In this document: positions 27,679 through 35,890 of the stretch, piece by piece
Numbering within the stretch: position 1 is the stretch's first letter
Layout: the number at the start of each line of letters is the position of its first letter
NCBI RefSeq assembly: GCF_027214005.1
Contig: NZ_JAPWGY010000002.1
Span: 248,001-312,000, forward strand
From: Kiloniella laminariae
GTDB lineage: Bacteria > Pseudomonadota > Alphaproteobacteria > Kiloniellales > Kiloniellaceae
Direction: 5' to 3'
DNA length: 64,000 nt
Program-made: the position numbers and the translations under genes
Notes under the pieces: model-generated
What the model was told of the DNA's origin: nothing
Database searches by the model: none
What the model saw: the letters and a program-made list of their open reading frames with translations, nothing else

Positions 27679-28159
27679 TCTCGCTACTCCAGCCCCTTTC
27701 CTTCAGAAGCGGTAGAAAGCGACCGGGAAGTGACGAAAGAATGATACAGAGTGTATCGTCCAGCTCCGAACTGTCGATAAACCGCAAGATCGCAAGAAAA
27801 TCGTCTGGAGGGTCAATTCTCCGGACATCCATGTGTAATAGGCCATCAGTGAAATAGAAATCAGGTTTCCCGCCTGCTCCTTTTTCTTCCGATGCGTTAT
27901 CCTTGAATTTTCCAGGCTTGATACAAAACAGCCAGCCCTGCCGTCCTGTGTCGACCCGAATGATCTGACAACCCAATTCGGTTAATTTTTGCCGTAATGG
28001 CAAGGGATCAAAAGCAGAAGCCAGCAAAACCGAAGAATGAGGATTTTCTCCAAACAGGGCATCGACAACCTCGTCCAGAGGAATACGCCCCTCTGCCAAC
28101 AGGCTTTCCACTGAAAACTCACAGATATTTTCTTGATGTTTCTCCTGAGATCCCATCAT
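27623..28159 (-). CDS. Tandem DUF2249-like protein
   Basis: This 178-residue cytoplasmic protein has two related alpha/beta segments. The C-terminal one (about 108-175) shows the DUF2249 pattern: MDVRRIDPPDDFLAIL, a helix, then LPLLKERGW. The N-terminal one (about 20-85) shows the matching second half, LPLRQKLTELGC...GWLFCI. DUF2249 is a TusA-like fold often found near denitrification genes; its biochemical role is not known. It starts with two adjacent ATGs after an AGGGGGA. An Fnr-type box 70-83 bp upstream suggests control by the neighbouring regulators. Its end overlaps the convergent chelatase gene. Confidence 0.72.
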   Translation of the reverse strand: MMGSQEKHQENICEFSVESLLAEGRIPLDEVVDALFGENPHSSVLLASAFDPLPLRQKLTELGCQIIRVDTGRQGWLFCIKPGKFKDNASEEKGAGGKPDFYFTDGLLHMDVRRIDPPDDFLAILRFIDSSELDDTLCIILSSLPGRFLPLLKERGWSSEIISEEEEQIVLALEKGVS

Positions 28160-28228
28160 TCCCCCTGATCATTACCTTGCCCTGATGTTGGGCCTTCCTC
28201 TCTTTAGGGGAGATATTGTTTATTCTCC

Positions 28229-28242
28229 TTGAGCCTGATCAA
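28229..28242 (-). promoter_or_regulatory. Fnr-type box upstream of the DUF2249-like gene
   Basis: TTGAG-CCTG-ATCAA is a near-perfect Fnr-type palindrome (9 of 10 half-site positions versus TTGAT-N4-ATCAA). It overlaps the stop codon of the second Crp/Fnr gene and lies 70-83 bp upstream of the DUF2249-like ATG. Confidence 0.6.
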
Positions 28243-28970
28243 GCAGACATAAGGATTTTCTCCTGATCAGAGAGATAGCCAAAATCAGCACAATACCGGC
28301 GCAATTTTTCCGGGTCCTTGATCAACACCTCGTGTCCTTCGCAGACAATACCTGCGTCTTCCAGCCTGCGTAAGGCTCTGGAAAAACTCGCCGGATCAAT
28401 ACCGATATGCCCGGCAATAACCTGCTTACAGCGCGGCAGGGCTCCATGCCCTTTCCATTCCTGACTTTCAAAAATTGCCAGCAGATAGGACGCCACACGT
28501 TGGCAGGGAGACAGGCTTTTCAATACCTTGATTTCCCGAATAAGATACTGCTGCCGCTGAATTAAGGCACTTAGAAGGTGAAGGGAAGCTTCCGTATCGG
28601 GAATGATTTTTTCTTCAAATGTTTTTTTGGGAACCTTGGCTATAACCGTTCCGGGTTGTGCCGTAGCATTAATCGGGAATTTCCCCAAACCGAGCATGGC
28701 AGCTTCGGCAAAGCTCTCTTCCCGTTCGACAATGCGAACCAGGCTCTGGGCTCCTTCTGCGGTCAGTGCACTGAGGTGGACCTCCCCCTCAAGCACAACA
28801 AAAAAACCATCCGCCTCATCTCCGGCCAAAAACAGGATTGTACTTTCGTCAAAAACCGAAACAGAAAGTTTGTCAAAAAGCTCGGCAAGCAGTTTTCCCG
28901 GTAACTGTGAAAAAATCACCACCCGGGATAGGATTTGAAGTTCTTTTTGTCCGATCGGTTGATGCCGCAT
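28239..28970 (-). CDS. Crp/Fnr-family regulator (Dnr-like), second of a tandem pair
   Basis: Protein of 243 residues with a cyclic-nucleotide-binding-type beta-roll (about 20-125), a dimerisation helix and a C-terminal winged helix (about 165-235; CKQVIAGHIGIDPASFSRALRRLEDAG). It has none of the N-terminal cysteine cluster of oxygen-sensing FNR. That favours an NO-responsive Dnr/Nnr-like role, as does the position beside nir. Its ATG is directly next to the TGA of the preceding regulator (no spacer), so the two are translationally coupled. Confidence 0.87.
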   Translation of the reverse strand: MRHQPIGQKELQILSRVVIFSQLPGKLLAELFDKLSVSVFDESTILFLAGDEADGFFVVLEGEVHLSALTAEGAQSLVRIVEREESFAEAAMLGLGKFPINATAQPGTVIAKVPKKTFEEKIIPDTEASLHLLSALIQRQQYLIREIKVLKSLSPCQRVASYLLAIFESQEWKGHGALPRCKQVIAGHIGIDPASFSRALRRLEDAGIVCEGHEVLIKDPEKLRRYCADFGYLSDQEKILMSA

Positions 28971-29753
28971 TCACACCCCCCCAAGATCGAGAGGCCCGAT
29001 ACCAACCGGATAGCCACAATAGTCAACCAGCTTTTCCATATCGTCGACCTCTATCTGGTTCCCGGCTCCGGTTTTGATACCGATTTTACGCAGCTTTGCA
29101 AAAGTCCTCGACAGGGTTTCCGGTGTCATTCCCAGTTTTTCAGCCACAATCCGCTTGTCATAGGGTAAAACGATTTTCGCAGCCCCCTCGACCTGACCGG
29201 CAAGTTCGATCAAAAACATGGCCAGACGTTCAGCCGTGGTCCGCATTTTCAAATCGGCAATCTGGCTCATCAGAGAATGCATGTTCACCGACAGACGTCC
29301 CATCATCCGGAATACCAGTTCCGGGTCTTCCGACAGAATTTTGCGTAAGACTTCCCCCGGAATCACCCGCAGTTCCACATCATCCAGAGCAACGCAGGTA
29401 AACTCATAACGCCCTGTATTGGTCGCGGCGGCCTCTCCGAAAGCCCCCCCTGGCCCGACAACATCAATCGTCGAGCTTTTCCCGCCACAGGCTGAGGCAA
29501 GCAACAAGCGGACAAACCCCTCTTCGATCAGGAAAAAATTCTCGGCTGGCTCACCATATTCGACAATTGTTTCTCCTGCGAGATAGTTCTCTATCCGGCT
29601 CAGTGGTAACAGAAGCTCTTTTTTTTCCGCAGCCAATTCAAGAAAGGGAGACTTGATCCCCAGATCCTTGGTCTCCTGAGATTTGCTGCTCTTGCCATGC
29701 TGGACTGAACCGTGACGGTTTGTCCTGTTTTGCTGCAACCGGTCATAACCCAT
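28971..29753 (-). CDS. Crp/Fnr-family regulator (Dnr/Nnr-like), first of a tandem pair
   Basis: Protein of 260 residues: a polar 30-residue N-terminal extension, a beta-roll sensor domain (about 40-150, with VGPGGAFGEAAA), a long helix and a winged helix (about 190-245; YDKRIVAEKLGMTPETLSRTFAKL). No N-terminal cysteine cluster is present. The promoter region carries an Fnr-type palindrome 74-87 bp upstream, so it may be autoregulated or FNR-dependent. It is the likely activator of the nir and nor boxes; which of the two regulators binds which box cannot be told from sequence. Confidence 0.87.
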   Translation of the reverse strand: MGYDRLQQNRTNRHGSVQHGKSSKSQETKDLGIKSPFLELAAEKKELLLPLSRIENYLAGETIVEYGEPAENFFLIEEGFVRLLLASACGGKSSTIDVVGPGGAFGEAAATNTGRYEFTCVALDDVELRVIPGEVLRKILSEDPELVFRMMGRLSVNMHSLMSQIADLKMRTTAERLAMFLIELAGQVEGAAKIVLPYDKRIVAEKLGMTPETLSRTFAKLRKIGIKTGAGNQIEVDDMEKLVDYCGYPVGIGPLDLGGV

Positions 29754-29826
29754 CCCGGCGACCCTCCTGAAATTGGTTATAACGGGGCATTTTCAGGGAA
29801 TATACAGCAGAAAGCCTCCCGCAAAC

Positions 29827-29840
29827 ATGATCTGGATCAA
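29827..29840 (-). promoter_or_regulatory. Fnr-type box upstream of the tandem Crp/Fnr genes
   Basis: ATGAT-CTGG-ATCAA matches TTGAT-N4-ATCAA at nine of ten half-site positions, with four bases of spacing. It is centred about 80 bp upstream of the first regulator gene. Confidence 0.65.
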
Positions 29841-29887
29841 GTCCGCAGAAGGCCTTGAAGCTCCTGAGAGCCTCTATATTTAATAAA

Positions 29888-30097
29888 TCAGTTACCCGAA
29901 ATTTGCTTCCGGTATTGCTCAACCGGCAGGCCGCCAACGCCCCAATGCTCCATTTCAACTTCGTCAATTACGACAAAGGTTGTTGCCGGATTTTTGTCCA
30001 GCACTCTTTGCAATAATTCGGTTACACCTTTAATCAATTCGGCTTTTTGTGCCTTGGTAGCACCTTCATTGGTAATTTTGATGTTCACATAAGGCAT
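29888..30097 (-). CDS. 4-oxalocrotonate tautomerase family protein
   Basis: Small enzyme of 69 residues. After removal of Met the N-terminus is proline (MPYVNIKIT), the catalytic base of this family, and the length and the TTFVVIDEVEMEHWG segment are typical of 4-OT-like tautomerases. The natural substrate is unknown. It starts 10 bp after an NTF2-like gene, so the two form an operon, possibly with the glutathione transferase upstream. Confidence 0.88.
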   Translation of the reverse strand: MPYVNIKITNEGATKAQKAELIKGVTELLQRVLDKNPATTFVVIDEVEMEHWGVGGLPVEQYRKQISGN

Positions 30098-30107
30098 ATC
30101 CTGCTCC

Positions 30108-30488
30108 TCAATTGGCAGATTTCAGTTCGTAATGGAAGACTTTGGCAATAATCTGCCAGCGATCATCGTGATAAATCAGGGTAAGGAAATCGGTGAAAAA
30201 CTTTTCCCCAATCGCACAATTCACGGTGGCAAAGGCCGTCTTGTTTCCGGCAAAGGCAATCGAGACAACCTTGTCCTGGCGAGGTTCATTCCTGCTCGCC
30301 GGAGACGGCCTCGCAGCAACAATTGGAAAATAACTCTCCATATCAAGCTGAAGAAGATCTGCCTCACTGGCACAGACATACCGGGCGTCTGGGTGAAACA
30401 CCTGTTTGAGCAGGCCAGTATCGGAATGATAAAGTCCATCAAAATACAGGCCGAGGGTCTTTTCGACCGCCAGATAAAGCGAAGTCAT
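30108..30488 (-). CDS. NTF2-like / lumazine-binding-family protein
   Basis: Protein of 126 residues with the alpha+beta cone pattern of NTF2-like proteins: an N-terminal helix pair (LYLAVEKTLGLYFDGLYHSD), LKQVFHPDARYV, and C-terminal strands TDFLTLIYHDDRWQIIAKVFHY. Such proteins often accompany tautomerases and HxlR regulators in stress or detoxification operons. The function is not determined. Ten bp separate it from the tautomerase gene. Confidence 0.8.
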   Translation of the reverse strand: MTSLYLAVEKTLGLYFDGLYHSDTGLLKQVFHPDARYVCASEADLLQLDMESYFPIVAARPSPASRNEPRQDKVVSIAFAGNKTAFATVNCAIGEKFFTDFLTLIYHDDRWQIIAKVFHYELKSAN

Positions 30489-30539
30489 GAAAATTCCTTT
30501 TTAAAGCAATCTCGAGAAATGAACCGGAGAAGACAACCC

Positions 30540-30579
30540 AGGGCGGTTTACAGAAAATAACTGTTCCGAAAACCACCCT
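30540..30579 (-). other. Intergenic hairpin between gstA and the NTF2-like gene
   Basis: AGGGCGGTTT (30540-30549) and AAACCACCCT (30570-30579) pair fully in minus-strand RNA when one G-U pair is allowed, with an inner ACAG/CTGT stem. No T-run follows. It may stabilise the upstream gstA message or partly attenuate the two downstream genes. Confidence 0.4.
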
Positions 30580-30588
30580 GTGGATGGC

Positions 30589-31203
30589 CTAGCCCAGCAG
30601 GCCTTCGGCTTTCAGAGCTGCCTGGGTTTTTTCCCGCCCGGCAACCCGGGTGACAAAGGCGGCCAGAAAAGGAACTTTATCAAGCTTGATACCAACAAAA
30701 CTGGACCAGTTCGACACAACAAAGAGATAGGCATCGGCGACACTAAATTTGCTGCCAAGCAAGTATTCCCGGCCATCGGACAGAAGAGTTTCGATATACG
30801 CCATCTTCTTGGCGACATTTTCTTCGGCTTTCTGTCGTGCTTCGCCTTCAAGGGTTACACCTGAAAAGAAAGGACCAAAAGACTTGTGAAGTTCAGAAGC
30901 CACATAGTTCAGGTGTTCCTGCAAACGGGCGCGTTCGATCGTGCCTGCTGCCGGGGCAAGACCCAATTCGGGTTTCTGATCGGCAAGATATTGCAAAATT
31001 GCAGCCCCTTCGCTCAACACCTGGCCATCTGTCAGTTTAAGAGCAGGAACATAACCTTTTGGGTTAACTTGAGAAAAATCTTCACCACTTGCCGTTTTCT
31101 GTGTCCCAGTGTCCACTTTTTCGATTTCAAAGTCTCCCCCCAGTTCGTGCAAAACGATATGAGAAGCCAGGGAGCAGGCACCGGGTTTGTAATAGAGCTT
31201 CAT
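30589..31203 (-). CDS. gstA: Glutathione S-transferase (beta class, GstA-like)
   Basis: Cytosolic GST of 204 residues. The N-terminal thioredoxin-fold domain starts MKLYYKPGACSLASHI with the beta-class cysteine at position 9, and contains NPKGYVPAL (cis-Pro) and EGAAILQYLAD (glutathione site). The helical C-terminal domain ends with the FSVADAYLF capping motif. It is close to E. coli GstA over its full length. It is divergent from the HxlR-type regulator, with 168 bp of shared promoter region, which suggests HxlR control. Confidence 0.93.
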   Translation of the reverse strand: MKLYYKPGACSLASHIVLHELGGDFEIEKVDTGTQKTASGEDFSQVNPKGYVPALKLTDGQVLSEGAAILQYLADQKPELGLAPAAGTIERARLQEHLNYVASELHKSFGPFFSGVTLEGEARQKAEENVAKKMAYIETLLSDGREYLLGSKFSVADAYLFVVSNWSSFVGIKLDKVPFLAAFVTRVAGREKTQAALKAEGLLG

Positions 31204-31285
31204 CTTGTGTCACCTTCAGTTCAATGATTGATTATTCGAATTATTCGAACCATGCGTTGCTGATGAAGCATACCTAAGAACTGAA

Positions 31286-31345
31286 GTTACCTTTGTAAAT
31301 CACAGAACATTATGTTACCTAACTATGTAGTTTCCATTCGGTAAC
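31286..31345. promoter_or_regulatory. Repeated GTTACC motifs in the gstA-hxlR intergenic region
   Basis: GTTACC occurs at 31286-31291 and 31314-31319, and the inverted form GGTAAC at 31340-31345, evenly spaced by 26-28 bp. They lie between gstA and the HxlR-type gene, a plausible operator set for the divergent regulator. A separate ATTCGAAT-type palindrome is centred near 31237. Confidence 0.4.
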
Positions 31346-31371
31346 TCGGTGAAAGTAAACGGAATAAATAG

Positions 31372-31725
31372 ATGGCACTGAAAATTCGTAAAAACCAAAG
31401 CAAGCTTCCCCCGGAACAATGCCCTTTGACCGAGTGTATGTCTGTGCTGGGTGGTGCCTGGACCCCAAACCTGATCTGGTATCTCTCTGCAGGCCCACGC
31501 CGCTTTAGCGAGCTTCGGGTTGATATGCCCGGCATTTCAGCCAAGATCCTGACCACCAGGTTACGAGATCTCGAAGCCAAGGGAGTGGTCTTGCGCGAAG
31601 TCAAACCGACGTCTCCCCCTTCGGTCGAATATTCTCTGACAGAACTGGGCGCAGAGCTGATCCCGGCCATCGCCGCCATCGTCAAGGTCGGTCATAAGCT
31701 CAAGATGTTACACGGCAAGGATTAA
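31372..31725 (+). CDS. HxlR-family winged-helix regulator
   Basis: Protein of 117 residues with the complete HxlR pattern: CPLTECMSVLGGAWTPNLIW at the N-terminus, then RRFSELRVDMPGISAKILTTRLRDLEAKGVV as recognition helix and wing (described, about 44-75), then YSLTELG. Two cysteines (Cys17, Cys22) near the N-terminus could sense electrophiles or oxidants, as in the redox-responsive members. Divergent from gstA, it probably represses gstA and perhaps the tautomerase pair. Confidence 0.9.
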   Translation: MALKIRKNQSKLPPEQCPLTECMSVLGGAWTPNLIWYLSAGPRRFSELRVDMPGISAKILTTRLRDLEAKGVVLREVKPTSPPSVEYSLTELGAELIPAIAAIVKVGHKLKMLHGKD

Positions 31726-31796
31726 GGCCCCCCTTCCGGGGACAAGTCGCAAAGCCAAGCTCCGCAAACAACTGATTTACAGAGTTTTATTCTCTA

Positions 31797-31822
31797 GAGG
31801 CAAGGCGTATCAACCTTGCCTC
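31797..31822 (-). terminator. Stem-loop at the end of the THUMP methyltransferase gene
   Basis: GAGGCAAGG (31797-31805) pairs perfectly with CCTTGCCTC (31814-31822) around an 8-base loop and overlaps the stop codon. No clear T-run follows on either strand, so terminator function between the two convergent genes is only likely, not certain. Confidence 0.45.
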
Positions 31823-32936
31823 AAGCAAGTGGATCAGTCGTATAAAGCTTGATATTGATCCCGCCATGAGACACCGGACCGCTGGTAAAGCTGAAGGGCA
31901 GTCCCGTCGATTTCGCCAGGGGATCTGCGCTCGTAATCAAGCCGACCCGCCAGCCGGAAAACCGGGATTTGAGCACCTGACCCAGGGCCTGATACAGGGG
32001 CTTCAGGCTTTTCACCTCACCAATGCGTGTGCCATAGGGTGGATTGATAATCACCAGACCTGCCGGACCTTCCGGCGGAGAAACATCGTTGATCGATAGC
32101 TCCTGGAACCCGGTAAAATCCTCAACTCCTGCACGCTTGGCGTTTTCGCGGCTCATACGGACAGCACCGGGATCGCGGTCACTGCCATAAAAGCGGAAGT
32201 CCGGGGCCGGGCTGCTCTCTTTTCCCTTGAGCTTTTCCCAGGCTGCGGGATCAAAACCCACCAGCTTTTCAAAGGCAAAGTTTCGGGTTCGTCCAGGATT
32301 GAGACCTGACGCAATTTCCGCAGCCTCAATCACAAAAGTACCGGACCCGCACATGGGATCGACAACAGGCTCATTACCTGTATATCCACACTGACGCAGG
32401 AAAAGCGATGCCATTGTCTCGCGCATCGGCGCCTTGCTCACAGCAACCTTGTGATCACGCTTGTGCAGGGCTTCTCCCGAGCTATCAACACTGATGGTGC
32501 AGAGATCATCATGGATGCGCACCTTGATCGACACTTCGGCTTCGGCAGAAATTGAGGCGCCAAATTCCTCGGCAATCGCCCGTTCAATTCGTTGGGCCGC
32601 TGCACCCTTGTGATAAATCCGGGATGCCTTGCAAGAAACTTCGACCCGCAACGGTACATCCGGACGCAAGGTATCTGCCCAGGGGAACTTGCGGGCGCGT
32701 TTGTCCAGCTGCGCCAGATGCAAAGCCCTGAAAGCCCCCATACGCACAAGGATCCTGCTGGCGCCCCTGATCTCAAGGTTGGCACGCCAGACATCACGCC
32801 AGTCGCCTGCTATTGTCACACCACCGCTGACCACAACAGGTTCACGGAAGCCCTTCTCTGTTGCCTCTTCGCAAAGGACAGTTTCCAGGCCAGGAACGCT
32901 TACAAGGAAAATTTCGAGTATGTCATCTGTGTTCAT
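31821..32936 (-). CDS. THUMP-domain 23S rRNA (guanine-N2)-type methyltransferase, RlmL-like
   Basis: Protein of 371 residues: N-terminal ferredoxin-like and THUMP domains (about 1-160) for RNA binding, then a Rossmann SAM-methyltransferase domain with VDPMCGSGTFVIEA (SAM site, about 190) and the base-methylation motif NPPYG (about 298). It corresponds to the N-terminal half of E. coli RlmKL and to stand-alone RlmL/YpsC proteins. The likely product is m2G in 23S rRNA. Confidence 0.87.
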   Translation of the reverse strand: MNTDDILEIFLVSVPGLETVLCEEATEKGFREPVVVSGGVTIAGDWRDVWRANLEIRGASRILVRMGAFRALHLAQLDKRARKFPWADTLRPDVPLRVEVSCKASRIYHKGAAAQRIERAIAEEFGASISAEAEVSIKVRIHDDLCTISVDSSGEALHKRDHKVAVSKAPMRETMASLFLRQCGYTGNEPVVDPMCGSGTFVIEAAEIASGLNPGRTRNFAFEKLVGFDPAAWEKLKGKESSPAPDFRFYGSDRDPGAVRMSRENAKRAGVEDFTGFQELSINDVSPPEGPAGLVIINPPYGTRIGEVKSLKPLYQALGQVLKSRFSGWRVGLITSADPLAKSTGLPFSFTSGPVSHGGINIKLYTTDPLA

Positions 32937-33054
32937 CCCGGTTCCTTATCGCGAAAGCAGTGATTTGTCGATAGTACTTGTAGGTGGAGCCCCACACGCG
33001 ACCTGTTTTCCTTCCCAAAAGGAAGGATTGATGCAGAAAAGATAAAACAATTAT

Positions 33055-33567
33055 TCAAAGCTTCGCCAAAAGCTTGCGCGCCCGTGCCTGAGAGGATTTT
33101 GCGCCGCTGCCTTCCGCCTCCTGCAAAAGCCTTTTGGCTTCCGGCAACAGGTCCGCATCTGCAAGGGCAAAATCATACAGCGCCTGCAAGGCACAGGCTC
33201 GGACAATGGCACTTTTATGTATCAAATTGTCTCTCACCAGCTGCAAAACGGTCTTTTTCTCCCCGGCTGTCCAATGCAGCAGGGGAAAGATTTTCATAAG
33301 CTGTTCCTGTATTTCCCATTGATCCAACCCGGAGATTTCAGAACATAGCCGTCTTGTATAGGGCTGTAACAGGTCAGGACGTTCAAGACCAATCTGCATC
33401 AGCGCATGCGCTGCATGGGAACGTACGACCGGGCCACCAGCCGACAGGTTGTCCAGCAGATCCCCCAGCAAATTGGGATCATCACGGATCAGCGACGCGA
33501 CTTCGCCCGCCCGCCCGATCCCCTTGCGATCACCAACAGCCAGAAGCTCCTTTAATTGTTGCATCAC
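33055..33567 (-). CDS. HEAT-repeat protein
   Basis: Protein of 170 residues made of repeated helical hairpins, such as VRSHAAHALMQIGLERPDLLQPY and IVRACALQALYDFALADADLL (each a helix-turn-helix unit of about 35-40 residues). The repeats give an armadillo/HEAT-like solenoid, usually a protein-protein interaction surface. There is no signal peptide and no enzyme motif. It stands alone on the minus strand 118 bp upstream of the THUMP methyltransferase, with no clear operon partner. No specific function is recognised. Confidence 0.75.
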   Translation of the reverse strand: MMQQLKELLAVGDRKGIGRAGEVASLIRDDPNLLGDLLDNLSAGGPVVRSHAAHALMQIGLERPDLLQPYTRRLCSEISGLDQWEIQEQLMKIFPLLHWTAGEKKTVLQLVRDNLIHKSAIVRACALQALYDFALADADLLPEAKRLLQEAEGSGAKSSQARARKLLAKL

Positions 33568-33688
33568 TGCTCCCTCCCGATGACACGGTTACATATCCGA
33601 CCAACAGGTTTACAAGGCTAACAGCTTCGGGAAAAGTTCAGCAAGCCGCTATGGGGATCATCAATCAAGGCATATGTCAGGTTACACG

Positions 33689-34300
33689 TCACAAACGGAT
33701 TGCGGGGACATCCAAACGGATTATTTCCTGAATTACCGCATCAGCAGCCACAGTATCTCCTTCTAACCCGGCATCGCGGCAGATGGTCAGAAAGCCTTGG
33801 TTATCTTTTGTGCGGATGGCAACCACACAGGCAATCTGAATATTATGTGCTGAACGTTCGATAGCAAGCAGCGTTGCAGACTCCAAATAGCCCGATGGAT
33901 GTGAGATTTTCTCCCCAACCGATAATACTTTCCCGCCAAATTCTTCTGCATAACCTTGAGCCATTTCAGAAATGTTGGCGCTAAATACTGATGATGGAGC
34001 CTCCAGTTTGCCGATTGTAACACTGAGCCTATGCGCATAAGGGGTCAAATCATCCGGCGAGAATGATGGCTTCATCTTTCCCGAGGCTTTAAGTACTGCC
34101 GCCTGAGTACCATCCTTGAGTTCTGATGGAGCACAACGCACCGCTTTATTCAACTTGCTGATGTCGCTCTCAAGGCGACTTCCACTGGCTATCAGCCCAT
34201 CGCATGAGAGCTTTGAGACAGATGTGTTCTGGCCGGAGTTTTGAGTAACACAAGAGCTCAAAAGAAAAGCAACGAGAGGAACCAGAAACGATTTTTTCAT
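33689..34300 (-). CDS. Hypothetical lipoprotein
   Basis: Protein of 203 residues with a lipoprotein signal: MKKSFLVPLVAFLLSSC, lipobox LSSC with Cys17. The ATG at 34298-34300 was chosen because it starts this signal; the longer in-frame GTG start adds 51 residues without sense. The mature part contains YAHRLSVTIGKLEAPSSVF and a C-terminal cysteine pair (IACVV, TICRD). No family is recognised. Confidence 0.7.
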   Translation of the reverse strand: MKKSFLVPLVAFLLSSCVTQNSGQNTSVSKLSCDGLIASGSRLESDISKLNKAVRCAPSELKDGTQAAVLKASGKMKPSFSPDDLTPYAHRLSVTIGKLEAPSSVFSANISEMAQGYAEEFGGKVLSVGEKISHPSGYLESATLLAIERSAHNIQIACVVAIRTKDNQGFLTICRDAGLEGDTVAADAVIQEIIRLDVPAIRL

Positions 34301-34685
34301 GATCGGCAATAACCTTGGTAGATATTTATCAGGAAAGCTCAGATTGAAAGCCGGATGGACGGCAAAGTAGAAAGGAGTGCAGAATTCAACGATCCTCACA
34401 AAGGATCTCTTTATTGATGAACAGCAGAGCAAAGACCCGAACTTGAGTTGCACAAGCCGTTGCCTCTATTACCAACAACCTATCAGAGAAAATTTCGTGC
34501 CCCTATGAATTTTTCTCGATTTTCATCAAGAAAACCATCCAGAACATTGCCCGGTCAGAGAGTTGCTTGCTCTGAATACTTTCTGTCAGTGGAAAGTGAT
34601 CAACAGCAGACAAAAACGTATGCGGCAAAGCTTGCCAGCACAGTTATACGCTTTGTTTTAAATTATTTTCGTCGCAAGGGGGAAG
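34301..34685. other. Intergenic region without recognised gene
   Basis: 385 bp between the lipoprotein start and the 3' end of tRNA-Ser. The reading frames here are short and lack ribosome-binding sites or recognisable protein features. The region presumably carries the promoter of the lipoprotein gene and the trailer of the tRNA. No convincing regulatory motif was seen. Confidence 0.5.
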
Positions 34686-34776
34686 TGGCGGAGAGTGAGG
34701 GATTCGAACCCTCGATACCGGATTAGGGTATACTCCCTTAGCAGGGGAGCGCCTTCAGCCACTCGGCCAACTCTCC
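34686..34776 (-). tRNA. tRNA-Ser (anticodon GCU)
   Basis: The minus strand gives a complete class II tRNA: acceptor GGAGAG paired with CTCTCC, D-arm GGCCGAGTGG, anticodon stem CTCCC/GGGAG with loop CTGCTAA (anticodon GCU at 34740-34742), a long variable arm, T-arm GGTTCGAATCC, discriminator G and encoded CCA (34686-34688). It reads AGC/AGU serine codons. There is no integrase or duplicated 3' end nearby. Confidence 0.97.
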
Positions 34777-35058
34777 GCAATGTGCGAACGGCGGAATTAC
34801 TAAGGTTTTCTGGGATACCTGTAAAGGGTAAAAAAATAAAAAAAATTTACCCGTCTCCCAACAACACAGAAACCGCCCTGTTTTCTGGTATTCGTCCAAC
34901 AGGTTTTTTTTACAGCCCCTGCCGAATAGTTTCAGCCAGATTCAGAGAATCGATAAGGCGCCGGAACGTTGAATCACAGACCCGATGGTCCCTCTATAAG
35001 CCCCGCCACAAAACCGATACCCATCCCCTTCAGAAACAAGCGACATTCCAACAATCGC

Positions 35059-35667
35059 CTACCCCTTGAGATTAAACAGTCTCTGGAACTCCTGATAGAG
35101 GCCAAACGACTTCAAGAGGCACTGCAATGATCCCTTGATTTGCCCCTCATTTTTAAAGGTGAGCAGTTCGTTCCCTGTAATCTCGATCCCCTGGCTCATC
35201 CTACTCATGATACGGCGCACCTCGGGATCAATTTCCGCCCATTTTTCCCGTGTATTACAGGCGCAGGCCGTAGAAATTTCCTCCTGTGTGATCCTCTCCA
35301 GACGCTTTTCAAGGTTTTCAATAGCATTGCGATGCCGGGTCAACTGGCTATGCATCTCTATCTCACTGCGTAACAGGGAAATCCTGGAAATGAGTTCCTC
35401 ATTATCCTGAACCTTGATCTTGCAGATCTGATAGGGAATAGCTTGCCCTTCCTCGTAAAAAAGCGCCCCGTCGTCCTTGAGTGACTGCAAGGTTTCTGGA
35501 GAGAAGCTGGTAAAGCCTGGTTTCGTCACTTCCACCACAAGCCTTGAGGCCTCACCCGTGGCAGTTTCATTTTTCAGGTTTTTTCCACTGGTCACCTGAT
35601 GATTTTCTTCAGTGGTTTTACACCCAGCCAAGACCAAAAACAGTGCTATTACATATAAAAAACGCAT
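35059..35667 (-). CDS. Hypothetical lipoprotein with coiled coil
   Basis: Protein of 202 residues. It has a signal peptide with lipobox LAGC (MRFLYVIALFLVLAGC, Cys16), then a central heptad-rich helix (about 95-130: SLLRSEIEMHSQL...NLEKRLERITQEE). Three cysteines follow, in STACACN and LQCLLK. The ATG at 35665-35667 follows AAGGGA. It is upstream of tRNA-Ser on the same strand. No known family is recognised; the size and lipobox suggest an envelope protein. Confidence 0.72.
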   Translation of the reverse strand: MRFLYVIALFLVLAGCKTTEENHQVTSGKNLKNETATGEASRLVVEVTKPGFTSFSPETLQSLKDDGALFYEEGQAIPYQICKIKVQDNEELISRISLLRSEIEMHSQLTRHRNAIENLEKRLERITQEEISTACACNTREKWAEIDPEVRRIMSRMSQGIEITGNELLTFKNEGQIKGSLQCLLKSFGLYQEFQRLFNLKG

Positions 35668-35890
35668 CGAAAATCCCTTTACCCTGCCTGTTGGGGAGAT
35701 AAGCAAACAAACAGCTCTCCCAGAACTGTTTACATCTTCTGACTGTATTTCTTGAAGAACCTCTTATCACTTCAACAAAGCAAGGTCACGCTGATCAGGC
35801 TTTGCTACCAAAGCTTGTCCTTCCCATGCGCTGTCTGATTGGGTAAGATTCTCTCAAAGACAAGGGACTGAACAGCTTCGGAAAAGAAAT

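Noticed and set aside
34695-35069. Plus-strand open frame overlapping tRNA-Ser
   Set aside because: It is a translation of the tRNA antisense strand, of a type often seen as a false gene product.
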